Assembly: GCF_017052465.1 (NCBI RefSeq)
Contig: NZ_JAFHKT010000120.1
Coordinates: forward strand, 1 to 64,000
DNA from: Arthrobacter pascens
GTDB taxonomy: Bacteria; Actinomycetota; Actinomycetes; Actinomycetales; Micrococcaceae
Direction of reading: 5' to 3'
Length of the DNA: 64,000 nucleotides
Below the pieces are notes generated by a model. It did not search any database and was not told the origin of the DNA. It saw only the letters and a program-made list of their open reading frames with translations. The first letter of the stretch is position 1. Each line of letters opens with the position of its first letter. A program made the translations under genes and the position numbers. Of the stretch, positions 16,630-25,345 are shown piece by piece.

Positions 16630-16906
16630 TCCGCCAGTGTATTTCACGTGGATCGACGTCCGGGCGGAGCCTTCGTTGTTTTGAGCTGAGTGTGTGGCCG
16701 GCAGGCCCCAAGTGTGCGCCGCTTCAGCTATAGGGTTTGCCGGGTTTCCGTAAGCTGCGGGCGTCAGGCTGGCTTATCTGCCCGGGAATTTGCGTCCGTA
16801 AGTGGTTCCGGTCAGTGCACCGGGCAGGGCAGGACCCTGGCCACTCACCTTAGCGGTCTCACCCCAAGAGGTAGCGAGGAGACACCTCGCCCATGTCAAG
16901 GAGTCC

Positions 16907-17533
16907 ATGATGCGAAAGTTGATGCTATTACTGCTTGTCCTGCCGTTCCTGGTGCTTGGAGCGCCGCCCGCACAGGCTGCGACGTGCACCATCGACGCCC
17001 CGACCGAGCCCATTACCGGCCAGGTCGGGACGGAGTTCACGTACTTCATCACGGTGACCGATTGCGCCTCGTCGAACAAGATCCCGACCTTCAAGGTCGT
17101 CGACGGCCGCCTTCCCGCGGGCACAAAGCTGTTTGACTTCGCTGGCAGCTCCGGGCTGATCAACGGAGTCCCCACGACCGCCGGTACCTTCGACTTCACT
17201 GTCCAGGTCAAGGACGAGACCCGTGCAACCGACACCCAGACCTTCAGGGTCGAGATCCTCCCGGCCGAGGCACCGACCATCACCACGGAAACGCTCTCCA
17301 GCGGCACAGTCGGCGAGTTCTACTGCTGTGGCAACCTGTTCGCCAGCGGCGGCGTCCAGCCCTACACGTGGTCGGTGGTTGCTGGGGCGCTCCCTCCCGG
17401 ACTGGAGCTGCCGAAGCGTGAGAACACCATCTCCGGAACGCCCACCACGGCCGGCACGTTCACCTTCACAGTCCGCGTGACCGACGATCTGGGCGCTTTC
17501 TCAGAGAAAGAGCTCTCCATCACGATCAGTTGA
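16907..17533 (+). CDS. Secreted protein with two Ig-like (putative Ig, He_PIG-type) domains
   Basis: The 208-residue product has a clear Sec signal peptide ending near 'APPAQAA'. Two Ig-like repeats follow. Each carries the typical 'LPxGxxL...ING/ISGTPTTAGTFxFTVxVxD' pattern (about residues 30-115 and 120-208). The ATG at 16907 follows AAGGAG; a second ATG is the next codon. A small hairpin (GCGAGG with CCTCGC, 16874-16890) lies just before the ribosome site. There is no anchor, so it is probably released or binds surface material. It has no related neighbours; function unknown. Confidence 0.8.
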   Translation: MMRKLMLLLLVLPFLVLGAPPAQAATCTIDAPTEPITGQVGTEFTYFITVTDCASSNKIPTFKVVDGRLPAGTKLFDFAGSSGLINGVPTTAGTFDFTVQVKDETRATDTQTFRVEILPAEAPTITTETLSSGTVGEFYCCGNLFASGGVQPYTWSVVAGALPPGLELPKRENTISGTPTTAGTFTFTVRVTDDLGAFSEKELSITIS

Positions 17534-17539
17534 ATGTCA

Positions 17540-17575
17540 GCCGGCAGCGTCGGCGGTCACGTCGCCGCTGCCGGC
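17540..17575. terminator. Hairpin downstream of the Ig-like gene
   Basis: GCCGGCAGCG at 17540-17549 pairs perfectly with CGCTGCCGGC at 17566-17575. It lies 6 bp after the stop codon, between convergent genes. There is no strong T-run. Confidence 0.65.
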
Positions 17576-17639
17576 GATCTCAGCCTCAAGTGATCACCTG
17601 AGAGATTTTTCCAGGGACCGATCGGCTGCCCGCCGGGTC

Positions 17640-18338
17640 CTACGGGCCACCACTGGCGTGCCCGAGGCCGGCTTCCCGGTAGTAGCCCTCGATGTGGGCT
17701 GCGACCAGCCTGGCCGCGCGGCCGCCGTCGTCATTCCGGATGGCATCCAGGATCTCCCGGTGCTCCGAGCGCAGCCGCGCGGCGGTGGCATCCCAGTCCG
17801 GAAGGTTGGCCGTCATCTTTCCGGCGTAGCCCTGGATGGCCTCGCGCAGGGACCCCATCATTGCGCTGACCACGGCGTTCCCGGCGGCATCGGCCAGGGC
17901 GAGGTGGAACTGCACGTCCAAAGCCAGGAAATCGTCAGTCCCCGGATCGGTGTCCATGTCGTCCAGCAGCTCTGCGGCACGGGCGAGCTCGGGGGCGTCC
18001 GGTTTTGCCCGGGCCGCGGCCCAGGATTCCAGCAGCACCCGCGTTTCCACAATGTCCGCCACCGGCAGGTGCTGGGTGGCCACGTGCAGCCGCAGGGCTG
18101 AGCCAAGGGCAGCCGTCGGATCGGAAATCACCACCGTTCCGGCATCGGGGCCCGACCCCACGCCGGCACGCACGATGCCCATGGCCTCCAGGATGCGGAT
18201 GGCTTCGCGGACCGAGGTGCGGGAGACTGCGAGCTGCTCCGCCAGGCTGCGCTCGGCAGGCAGCCGGCCGCCCACCGCGAGCGTGCCCTCTGAAAGCTGG
18301 TCCTCGATCCACCGGAGGACAAGTTGGTGCGTACGCAT
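17640..18338 (-). CDS. GntR/FadR-family regulator of lactate oxidation (LldR-like)
   Basis: The 232-residue protein has an N-terminal winged helix ('LPAERSLAEQLAVSRTSVREAIRILEAMG') and a C-terminal all-helical FCD ligand domain with His/Asp metal-site residues. It is divergent from the FMN-dependent lactate dehydrogenase, and two perfect 15-bp palindromes lie between them, so it very probably senses L-lactate and controls that gene and itself. TAGGAT lies 6 nt before the ATG at 18338, which suggests a leaderless mRNA. Confidence 0.88.
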   Translation of the reverse strand: MRTHQLVLRWIEDQLSEGTLAVGGRLPAERSLAEQLAVSRTSVREAIRILEAMGIVRAGVGSGPDAGTVVISDPTAALGSALRLHVATQHLPVADIVETRVLLESWAAARAKPDAPELARAAELLDDMDTDPGTDDFLALDVQFHLALADAAGNAVVSAMMGSLREAIQGYAGKMTANLPDWDATAARLRSEHREILDAIRNDDGGRAARLVAAHIEGYYREAGLGHASGGP

Positions 18339-18351
18339 GGGCCCATCCTAG

Positions 18352-18381
18352 TTGATGTGGTTGGACCACATGCACTACAGT
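18352..18381 (+). promoter_or_regulatory. Promoter of the lactate dehydrogenase gene
   Basis: TTGATG (18352-18357) and TACAGT (18376-18381) are separated by 18 bp. The first LldR-type palindrome lies within the spacer region, and the second starts at the end of the -10. Confidence 0.55.
18356..18370. promoter_or_regulatory. GntR/FadR operator, copy 1
   Basis: TGTGGTTGGACCACA has perfect 6-bp arms around TGG. It fits the TGGTNNNACCA-type sites of FadR-family regulators and lies 18 nt before the regulator start. Confidence 0.85.
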
Positions 18382-18395
18382 GTGGTCCAACCACA
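18381..18395. promoter_or_regulatory. GntR/FadR operator, copy 2
   Basis: TGTGGTCCAACCACA is the exact reverse complement of copy 1 and is centred 25 bp from it. The pair covers the start region of the lactate dehydrogenase transcript. Confidence 0.85.
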
Positions 18396-18417
18396 GATTC
18401 CGTACTCGGAGGCAGCA

Positions 18418-19749
18418 GTGACGCAGACAGTTGAATCGAACAACCCCGAAGCCCCCACCACACCCCGGGATACGGCGCCGCCGAACCAGGCACCCGGCAT
18501 GTCAATCCCCTCCCGCATCCCCGCCGCCCTGAAGCGCCGGATCCCCAAGTATTCGGATCTGGCTCCGCTGATGCAGTTCAAGAAGCCGGAGTTCAGCCGC
18601 GCCGCGAAGCTGCAGCGGGCCAGCACGATCTGGGACCTGCGGGACATGGCCAAGCGCCGCACCCCGCAGGCACCGTTTGACTACACCGACGGCGCGGCTG
18701 AAGCCGAGATCACCCTGCGCCGTGCCCGTGAGGCCTTCCTGGACATTGAATTCCGCCCGGGCATCCTGCGGAACGTCTCCAGTATCGACCTGGGCACCGA
18801 CATCCTGGGCGAGCCGTCGCGGCTGCCCGTGGGCATCGCGCCCACGGGTTTCACCCGCATGATGCAGTCCGAAGGTGAATACGCCGGGTCCCAGGCCGCC
18901 GAGGCCGCGGGCATCCCCTATACGCTCTCCACCATGGGCACGGCGTCCATCGAGGACGTTGCCGAGGCCGCACCTAACGGCCGCAACTGGTTCCAGCTGT
19001 ATCTCTGGACGGACCGTGACCGTTCACTTGAACTGATCGAGCGGGCCGCCAAGGCAGGAAACGACACCCTCATGGTCACCGTGGACACCGCCGTGGCAGG
19101 GGCCCGCCTCCGCGACGTGCGCAACGGCATGACCATCCCGCCGGCACTGACCCTGAAGACGGTGCTGGACGCCTCCTACCGGCCGGCCTGGTGGTTCAAT
19201 TTCCTCACCCACGAGCCGCTGACGTTCGCCTCACTCTCGCGCTACACCGGAACCGTGGCGGATCTCATCAATTCCATGTTTGACCCCACCCTGACCTTCG
19301 AGGACCTGGACTGGCTGCGCGAAACCTGGAAGGGCAAGCTCGTAGTCAAGGGCATCCAGACCGTCGACGATGCCCGCAAAGTGGTGGACCATGGCGCCGA
19401 CGGCGTGGTCCTCTCCAACCACGGCGGCCGCCAACTGGACCGTGCGCCCATCCCATTCCACCTGCTGCCGGCCGTCAAGGAAGCCTTCACCAAGGACAAC
19501 TCCGACGCCGCCATCATCCTGGACACCGGCATCATGAGCGGCGCGGACATCATTGCCGCCCTTGCCCTGGGCGCCGACTTCACGCTGATCGGCCGCGCCT
19601 ACCTGTACGGGCTGATGGCAGGCGGCCGGGCGGGTGTGGACCGGGCAATCCAGATCCTGGAAAAGGACATGACCCGCACCATGGCGCTGCTGGGCGTCAG
19701 CAAGCTGTCCGAGCTGACCCCGGACCACGTGCGGATCCTCGGCAAATAG
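18418..19749 (+). CDS. lldD: FMN-dependent alpha-hydroxy-acid dehydrogenase (L-lactate dehydrogenase)
   Basis: It oxidises L-lactate to pyruvate and likely passes electrons to the respiratory chain at the membrane. The 443-residue flavoprotein has a TIM barrel with 'PVGIAPTGF', the hallmark 'SNHGGRQLD' holding the catalytic His and substrate Arg, and '[19 protein letters not shown]' near the C-terminus. The GTG at 18418 follows GGAGG. The extra N-terminal 60 or so residues are common in actinobacterial members. Regulation is by the divergent LldR-like protein. Lactate 2-monooxygenase is a less likely alternative. Confidence 0.9.
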   Translation: MTQTVESNNPEAPTTPRDTAPPNQAPGMSIPSRIPAALKRRIPKYSDLAPLMQFKKPEFSRAAKLQRASTIWDLRDMAKRRTPQAPFDYTDGAAEAEITLRRAREAFLDIEFRPGILRNVSSIDLGTDILGEPSRLPVGIAPTGFTRMMQSEGEYAGSQAAEAAGIPYTLSTMGTASIEDVAEAAPNGRNWFQLYLWTDRDRSLELIERAAKAGNDTLMVTVDTAVAGARLRDVRNGMTIPPALTLKTVLDASYRPAWWFNFLTHEPLTFASLSRYTGTVADLINSMFDPTLTFEDLDWLRETWKGKLVVKGIQTVDDARKVVDHGADGVVLSNHGGRQLDRAPIPFHLLPAVKEAFTKDNSDAAIILDTGIMSGADIIAALALGADFTLIGRAYLYGLMAGGRAGVDRAIQILEKDMTRTMALLGVSKLSELTPDHVRILGK

Positions 19750-19776
19750 GGCCCGCCCGCAGGAACACCGGCCGGG

Positions 19777-20427
19777 CTACTTCTTGCGGCCGAATTTCGG
19801 CAGGTTCGCCAGCAGGTCCGCCGCCTTCTTCGCGCCGCGGCCCACCGTGCGTCCGATTTGCTGCGGAACGGTGTCGTCCTGGATGCCCCCTCCGGGAATC
19901 ACGACGGCGGGGCTCAGCTGCCCGCCCGCGGGGCGCCCGGATTCATCCGTTGCCGGCGCAGCAGCGCTGCCGGCAGCGGCAAAGGCCTCGGGAACCTCTG
20001 CATCGAGGGCCCCCGTCGCTGCGCCGTTGAGGGCTGCGTCCTTGAGAGCCGCACCGTTGAGAACCGAACCCGCCGTTTGCGCCCGGGCGGCGTCCGGACG
20101 CTGCTGGTCCCCGGCAGCGTCCGCGTGGGCCGTCGCTGCCGGTGACCCGGCGGCGGCAGCCGCCGGGCCGACGTCGAACGTCTCCAGCCAGCTGGCGACG
20201 CCTGCCAGCGGCTTCGGGTTCAGTGCGTAATAGCGCTTCTGGCCTTGGGCCCGCATGCTGACGAGGTCGGCCTCGCGGAGCACCTTCAGGTGCTTGGAGA
20301 TGGTGGGCTGGCTGGCAGCGAGCTCCTCGACCAGCTCCCCCACCGCTTTGTCCCCCTTGCGGAGGGAAACGAGAATGTCACGCCGCGTTGCCTCAGCAAT
20401 GACGGCAAATACGTCGTCTGTCACCAT
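19777..20427 (-). CDS. ArsR-family regulator with long low-complexity tail
   Basis: The product is about 216 residues. Residues 1-90 are an ArsR-type winged helix ('ASQPTISKHLKVLREADLV', then 'GQKRYYALNPKPLAGVASWLE'). They are followed by an Ala/Pro-rich disordered stretch and a basic C-terminus. No metal-binding Cys pair is visible, so a non-metal signal is likely. The ATG at 20427 has TAGGGT 7 nt upstream, which suggests leaderless translation. Target unknown. Confidence 0.82.
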   Translation of the reverse strand: MVTDDVFAVIAEATRRDILVSLRKGDKAVGELVEELAASQPTISKHLKVLREADLVSMRAQGQKRYYALNPKPLAGVASWLETFDVGPAAAAAGSPAATAHADAAGDQQRPDAARAQTAGSVLNGAALKDAALNGAATGALDAEVPEAFAAAGSAAAPATDESGRPAGGQLSPAVVIPGGGIQDDTVPQQIGRTVGRGAKKAADLLANLPKFGRKK

Positions 20428-20516
20428 GGGACCAACCCTAGCGACATATACGCCGAATGGCATCTACTATTTCGCTGCCGCGACACCTCGCCGCCGGAAC
20501 CCAGCGGTGGGCCGGG

Positions 20517-21728
20517 TCAGTCGAACCAGGGGTCCAGTCCGTGCAGGGGGAAAACTTCCTTGCGGGTGGCCATCACGGTGCGGTCGACGTCGTCATTGGG
20601 GTCGAAGCCGACCTCCCAGGACCGCCACCAGACGTCCGCATCGTCGCCCATGAGCGCAGGTGCGGCCACGCCGTAGTGCTCATGCACATAGGTTCGCCAC
20701 TCTTCCGGCACGGGGGTGCGCAACGGCACGGGCCGGCCTGCCGCGATGCCGATCAGATGGCTCCAGGCCCTCGGCACGACTCCCGTAATGTGGTACCCAC
20801 CGCCGCCTGTGGCAATCCACCGGTTATCGCAGTGGCGGGCCGCGAGATTTTCGACGGCGGTGGCGGCCTCACGCTGGCCGTCCACGCTGACGTTGAGGTG
20901 CGTCAGCGGGTCCAGCCGGTGCGAGTCGCAGCCGTGCTGGCTCACGATCACCTCCGGCTCGAAGGCCCCGACAAGCTGCGGAACCACGGCATGGAAAGCG
21001 CGCAGCCAGCCGGCGTCCCCGGTTCCCACCGGCAGGGCCACGTTGACGGCGCTGCCCAGGGCTTCCGGGCCGCCGATCTCATTGGCGAAACCGGTGCCCG
21101 GGAACAGGGCCAGGCCCGTCTCGTGCAGGGAGATGGTGAGGACCCGGGGATCGTCCCAGAAGATGCTCTGGGTCCCGTCCCCGTGATGCGCGTCGACGTC
21201 GATGTAGGCGACGCGCTGCACGCCCCCGTCAAGCAGCGTCCGGATGGCCAGGGCGGCGTCGTTGTAGATACAGAAGCCGCTGGCACGGTCGCGGGCGGCA
21301 TGGTGCAGGCCGCCACCGAAGTTCACGGCACGCACCGCCGAACCGTCCAAAATGGCGTGCGCAGCAAGCAGGGATCCCCCGGCGATGCGGGCGGCGGCCT
21401 CATGCATGCCGGCGAAAGCCGGATCGTCCTCGGTTCCGAGCCCGTGCGCCTCGTCGGCGCTGGTCGGGTTTTCACTGATGCGGCGCACGGCAGCCACGAA
21501 CTCGGGGCTGTGCACGGTGGTCAGTTGCGTGTCGTCGGCCACCGCCGGCGCAGCCAGTTTGACGTGCGCGAGATCCAGCAGCCCCAGGCTCCGGGCCAGC
21601 CGTGCGGTGAGGTCCAGCCGCTCCGGTGCCATCGGGTGGCCCGGGCCGAAGTTGTACGCCGTCATGGCAGCGTCCCACACCACCGTCGTTGGCAGTGCGG
21701 GAAGGCTGAGTCCGCGCAGGAAAGTCAT
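20517..21728 (-). CDS. acuC: AcuC-type class I histone-deacetylase-like protein
   Basis: Zinc-dependent deacylase of the AcuC family. In Bacillus, AcuC deacetylates and so reactivates acetyl-CoA synthetase. The 403-residue product has the zinc/catalytic region 'YIDVDAHHGDGTQ' with 'SLHETG' after it, plus 'GLHHAARDRASGFCIYND' and a C-terminal 'TGGGGYH'. The ATG at 21728 is preceded at 7 nt by TAGCCT, so it is probably leaderless; a TTG one codon earlier is possible. acsA lies in this window at 49.8 kb and is a plausible substrate. Confidence 0.88.
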   Translation of the reverse strand: MTFLRGLSLPALPTTVVWDAAMTAYNFGPGHPMAPERLDLTARLARSLGLLDLAHVKLAAPAVADDTQLTTVHSPEFVAAVRRISENPTSADEAHGLGTEDDPAFAGMHEAAARIAGGSLLAAHAILDGSAVRAVNFGGGLHHAARDRASGFCIYNDAALAIRTLLDGGVQRVAYIDVDAHHGDGTQSIFWDDPRVLTISLHETGLALFPGTGFANEIGGPEALGSAVNVALPVGTGDAGWLRAFHAVVPQLVGAFEPEVIVSQHGCDSHRLDPLTHLNVSVDGQREAATAVENLAARHCDNRWIATGGGGYHITGVVPRAWSHLIGIAAGRPVPLRTPVPEEWRTYVHEHYGVAAPALMGDDADVWWRSWEVGFDPNDDVDRTVMATRKEVFPLHGLDPWFD

Positions 21729-21846
21729 CAAGGACAGGCTACCTGAGCGAGGTCTCCCCGCCCGCGTTGCGCGACAGCCCGGTCATGCGGCGGACTTTAG
21801 TGGTTTACTACTGAAGGAAGCAGATACAACCAAGGAACAGCCACCC

Positions 21847-23280
21847 ATGACGCAAAGCCAGTCGAGGTCCAAGAACCCGACGAGCTGGCAGCCCAACGTA
21901 CCCGAGCGTGAAGGCCTTTGGATTTTCACCCGGCTCCGGGACTTCATCGACGATATCGCCAACACGTCACCGGCCCGTCTGGCCCTCAGTGCGTTCGTCG
22001 TGGTGATCGTCGTCTTCACAGGGCTGCTGTCCCTGCCGGCGTCCTCCGCTGCCGGAACCTTCACGCCATTGCACCAGTCCCTGTTCACGGCCGTCTCGGC
22101 CGTGTGCGTCACCGGCCTGACCGTGGTGTCCACCGCGGTCCACTGGTCGTTTTTCGGCCAGCTGATCATTCTTATCGGCATTTTCGTGGGCGGCCTCGGC
22201 ACGCTGACCCTGGCCTCGCTGCTGGCCCTGATGGTGAGCAAGAAGCTGGGTGTGCGCGGCAAGCTCATCGCCCAGGAAGCCATGAACAACGCCGGGCGAC
22301 TGGGCGAAGTAGGTACCCTGCTGCGAATCGTCATCACCACCTCCGTGATCATCGAGGGTGTACTGGCCCTCGCGCTGATCCCCAGATTCCTTACCCTCGG
22401 TGAACCGTTCTGGCAGTCGGTGTGGCACGGCATCTTCTACGCCATCTCGTCCTTTAACAATGCCGGCTTCACACCGCATTCGGACGGCATCGTTCCCTAC
22501 GAAACCGATCTGTGGATCCTCGTTCCGCTGATGCTCGGCGTGTTCCTGGGCAGCCTCGGCTTTCCTGTAGTCATGGTCCTGCAGCAGAACGGCCTCAACT
22601 GGCACAAGTGGAATCTCCACACCAAGCTGACCATTCAGGTGTCGTTCATCCTGCTGGCGGCCGGGACGGTGCTGTGGGGCCTCATGGAGTGGGACAACCC
22701 CCGGACCCTCGGCGGCATGGACCTCGGTGACAAGTTCACCCATGCGCTGTTTGCCTCGGTGATGACACGCTCCGGCGGCTTCAACCTGGTGGACCAGAAC
22801 CAGATGGAATCTACCACCATGCTGCTCACGGACGCGCTGATGTTCGCCGGCGGCGGCTCCGCCTCGACGGCCGGCGGCATCAAGGTGACCACCATTGCCG
22901 TGATGTTCCTGGCCATCATTGCCGAAGCCCGCGGTGACGCGGATGTTAAGGTCTACGGCAGGACCATCCCGGAGGGCACCATGCGCGTGGCCATCTCCGT
23001 CATTGTCGCCGGCGCGACGCTCGTTTCCGTCTCTGCCTTCATACTGCTGCACATCAGCGGGGCATCACTCGACCGCGTGCTGTTCGAAACGATTTCCGCC
23101 TTCGCCACCGTGGGCCTCAGTACGAACCTCAGCGCCGAGTTGCCGCCGTCGGGCGTCTACGTGCTTTCCGCACTGATGTTCGCCGGCCGCGTGGGCACAG
23201 TCACGCTTGCCGCTGCCCTGGCCCTGCGCCAGCGCAGCCAGTTGTACCACTACCCGGAAGAGAGGCCGATCATTGGCTAA
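21847..23280 (+). CDS. TrkH/KtrB-family potassium uptake channel subunit
   Basis: The 477-residue membrane protein forms the K+ pore. Four P-loop segments with the selectivity glycine are visible: 'SAVCVTGLT', 'SSFNNAGFT', 'SVMTRSGGFN' and 'SAFATVGLST'. Each lies between paired membrane spans. The length suits the KtrB subgroup. The ATG at 21847 is preceded by AAGGAA. It overlaps the trkA gene by 8 nt, so channel and gating subunit are co-translated. Confidence 0.93.
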   Translation: MTQSQSRSKNPTSWQPNVPEREGLWIFTRLRDFIDDIANTSPARLALSAFVVVIVVFTGLLSLPASSAAGTFTPLHQSLFTAVSAVCVTGLTVVSTAVHWSFFGQLIILIGIFVGGLGTLTLASLLALMVSKKLGVRGKLIAQEAMNNAGRLGEVGTLLRIVITTSVIIEGVLALALIPRFLTLGEPFWQSVWHGIFYAISSFNNAGFTPHSDGIVPYETDLWILVPLMLGVFLGSLGFPVVMVLQQNGLNWHKWNLHTKLTIQVSFILLAAGTVLWGLMEWDNPRTLGGMDLGDKFTHALFASVMTRSGGFNLVDQNQMESTTMLLTDALMFAGGGSASTAGGIKVTTIAVMFLAIIAEARGDADVKVYGRTIPEGTMRVAISVIVAGATLVSVSAFILLHISGASLDRVLFETISAFATVGLSTNLSAELPPSGVYVLSALMFAGRVGTVTLAAALALRQRSQLYHYPEERPIIG

Positions 23281-23959
23281 TACGTCTGGGGCCGTCAACC
23301 GCCCCGCCCACAATGCTCCCGTCCTGGTGATCGGGCTGGGGCGCTTCGGCTCCTCTACCGCCGAACAACTCGTCAAACAGGGCCGCGAGGTGCTGGCGAT
23401 CGAGCGCGACCGGAGCCTTGTGCAAAAGTGGGCCCCGGTGCTCACGCACGTCGTGGAGGCCGACGCTACGAATATCGACGCACTCCGCCAGCTCGGTGCG
23501 CAGGAGTTCAGCTCCGCCGTCGTGGGTGTTGGCACGTCCATTGAATCGTCGGTGCTGATCACCGTGAACCTGGTGGACCTGGGCATCGAACACTTGTGGG
23601 TCAAAGCGATCACGCCGTCGCACGGCAAGATCCTCACCCGGATCGGCGCCAACCACGTCATCTACCCCGAGGCCGACGCCGGCGTCCGCGCCGCGCACCT
23701 GGTGTCCGGCCGCATGCTGGACTTCATCGAGTTCGACGACGACTTCGCCATCGTCAAGATGTACCCGCCGCGGGAAACCGTGGGGTTCACGCTGGACGAA
23801 TCCAAGGTGCGCTCCAAGTACGGCGTGACGATCGTGGGCGTAAAGTCCCCGGGCGAGGACTTCACCTATGCCCGGCCGGAGACCAAGGTGTCCTCCCGCG
23901 ACATGCTGATCGTGTCAGGGCACGTGGACCTGCTCGAACGCTTCGCCGCCCGGCCTTAA
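23273..23959 (+). CDS. trkA: TrkA/KtrA-type potassium channel gating subunit
   Basis: The 228-residue cytoplasmic RCK protein has an N-terminal Rossmann fold ('VLVIGLGRFGSSTAEQL') and a C-terminal RCK_C domain ending 'SRDMLIVSGHVDLLERF'. It binds nucleotide and gates the TrkH-type pore encoded just upstream. The TTG at 23273 is chosen: it gives a product starting MANTSG, has AGAGG upstream, and overlaps the trkH stop by 8 nt. A longer in-frame version inside trkH is unlikely. Confidence 0.9.
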   Translation: MANTSGAVNRPAHNAPVLVIGLGRFGSSTAEQLVKQGREVLAIERDRSLVQKWAPVLTHVVEADATNIDALRQLGAQEFSSAVVGVGTSIESSVLITVNLVDLGIEHLWVKAITPSHGKILTRIGANHVIYPEADAGVRAAHLVSGRMLDFIEFDDDFAIVKMYPPRETVGFTLDESKVRSKYGVTIVGVKSPGEDFTYARPETKVSSRDMLIVSGHVDLLERFAARP

Positions 23960-23983
23960 CGGGCGCGCGGGCGCGGGTGGGGA

Positions 23984-24817
23984 CTAGCCGAGCTGCCGGG
24001 TGATCTCGGCGGCGCGGTCCGCGGCGGCACGCGCCCCTGCCGCGATGATCGCCGGCATGCCGCGCTCATCAAAGGTGGCGATGGCGCGTTCCGTGGTGCC
24101 GTTGGGGCTGGTCACGGCCTTGCGCAGCGCGGCCGGCTCGGCACCGGGCTCGGCCAGCATCAATCCCGCGCCTGCTACGGTCTCCCGGGCCAGCAGCAGG
24201 GCCAGCTCCTCATCAAGTCCGAGCTCGACGCCGGCCGCCGCCATGGCTTCGGCGAGGTAGAACGCGTACGCAGGCCCGGAACCGCTGATGGCACCGAGGG
24301 CGTCCACCTGCTCTTCGGGAATTTCGACGACGGTCCCCACCGCGGAGAGGATGTCTTTGGCCTGCTGGAGCTGCTCAGGCGTGCAGTGGGTACCGGCGGA
24401 GACGGACAGGACGCCACGTCCCAGCTTCGACGGGGTGTTGGGCATGGTACGGATGACCGGCTGCCCCTGCGGCAGTGCGGCTTCCAGCTGGGCGATCGAG
24501 ACCGCCGCTGCGACGCTGATGACGATGGTGTCCGGGGCAAGAGAACCGCTGATTTCGCGGGCCAGTTCGGCCGTCCCTATCGGCTTCACACCGAGGATGA
24601 CCACTCCGGATCCCTTTGCCGCCTGCTTGTTGTTGTCAGGCTCCTCGGAACCGGCAATGGCGGTAATCCCATGATGACGCTCTGCCAATTCGGCTGCGCG
24701 CTCGGCGCGCCGCACGGTGGCCACCACGTCCATGGGGTTGGTACCCGCCTCGAGGAGGCCGCCCAGGATGGCCTCGTTCATTGATCCACAGCCAAGGAAT
24801 GCGATTCGGTTGCTCAT
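23984..24817 (-). CDS. proC: Pyrroline-5-carboxylate reductase
   Basis: It makes L-proline from 1-pyrroline-5-carboxylate with NAD(P)H in the cytoplasm. The 277-residue length is standard. N-terminal 'IAFLGCGSMNEAILGGLL' is the nucleotide loop, 'IRTMPNTPSKLGRGV' is family-typical, and 'VDALGAISGSGPAYAFYLAEAM' lies in the substrate helix region. The ATG at 24817 has GGAG close upstream. Confidence 0.95.
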   Translation of the reverse strand: MSNRIAFLGCGSMNEAILGGLLEAGTNPMDVVATVRRAERAAELAERHHGITAIAGSEEPDNNKQAAKGSGVVILGVKPIGTAELAREISGSLAPDTIVISVAAAVSIAQLEAALPQGQPVIRTMPNTPSKLGRGVLSVSAGTHCTPEQLQQAKDILSAVGTVVEIPEEQVDALGAISGSGPAYAFYLAEAMAAAGVELGLDEELALLLARETVAGAGLMLAEPGAEPAALRKAVTSPNGTTERAIATFDERGMPAIIAAGARAAADRAAEITRQLG

Positions 24818-24937
24818 TGCTCCATCATTGCAGTTCGCCGCCGAGGATGCAGGCCGGCCGCTTCATGCGCCCGTTCACAGGAAGCTCACATGTTTGTCCG
24901 AGCTTCTGCACATCCTTGCGCCATAACGTTGGTATTA

Positions 24938-25045
24938 CCTCATTGAGGGTGCGAGTGATACGGCAAGCATGGGGATGTTTGCCCGGCACCGACGGACTGC
25001 AGCGGTTTACCCATTTTCCTGCTGCAGGCCGTCGGTGCTTTTGCT
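24938..25045 (+). ncRNA. Candidate structured small RNA 1
   Basis: In the 528-bp gap between the divergent starts of proC and the stop of ppx. From 5' to 3' it has a palindrome CCTCATTGAGG (24938-24948), a 12-nt motif GGTGCGAGTGAT (24948-24959), and a 9-bp hairpin with GGGG loop (24962-24983, one G-U pair). A 17-bp hairpin with a single mismatch follows (24986-25038), then TTTTGCTTT. That is the layout of a short transcript ended by an intrinsic terminator. There is no credible ORF with a ribosome site. The exact 5' end and promoter are not resolved. Confidence 0.5.
24986..25038 (+). terminator. Intrinsic terminator of candidate small RNA 1
   Basis: The left arm 24986-25003 pairs with 25021-25038 with one A-G mismatch. 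The run TTTTGCTTT follows. It is one of the strongest hairpins in the window with a T-tract, and it points away from proC, so it does not serve that gene. Confidence 0.75.
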
Positions 25046-25179
25046 TTAACCGCCCGCTTTAGGTGGTTTCAGCCCGGGGCCGGGCGCCGCTTTGGTGAGC
25101 CTCCGGATTCCCAGCTGCCACACAGGGAAAATCCGCCGAACACCCATATTGGCTCGCTAATGTTTTTAGTGCCTCACAA

Positions 25180-25283
25180 GGTGCGAGTGATGGAGCTGAT
25201 CCTTCGGGATCGGCGCGGCGCCGGTCGGTTGCAGGAGTGTTCCCCCAACTCCTTCTGCGAAACCGTCCGGCGCTTCACTTTTA
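25180..25283 (+). ncRNA. Candidate structured small RNA 2
   Basis: It begins with the same GGTGCGAGTGAT as candidate 1 (here 25180-25191), again preceded by CCTCA. Next is a 5-bp hairpin capped by a TTCG tetraloop (25198-25211). A 12-bp stem with one mismatch follows (25219-25230 with 25261-25272), enclosing an inner hairpin with a CCCCC loop (25231-25258). CTTCACTTTT follows, a moderate terminator tract. No ORF is evident. The shared 5' motif suggests the two transcripts are related in function or regulation. Confidence 0.45.
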
Positions 25284-25345
25284 ACTGGTTCGCTGGCAGG
25301 CACCGTCAACCAGCAGGCATTGTTGGCGTCAAGCCGACCCCAGGC

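Noticed and set aside
16648..16906. Possible riboswitch upstream of the Ig-like gene
   Set aside because: Only one short hairpin before the ribosome site is visible; no known aptamer core could be matched.
24970..25050. A 26-codon ORF inside candidate small RNA 1
   Set aside because: It has no ribosome site and runs straight through the terminator stem; the codon content reflects the hairpin.
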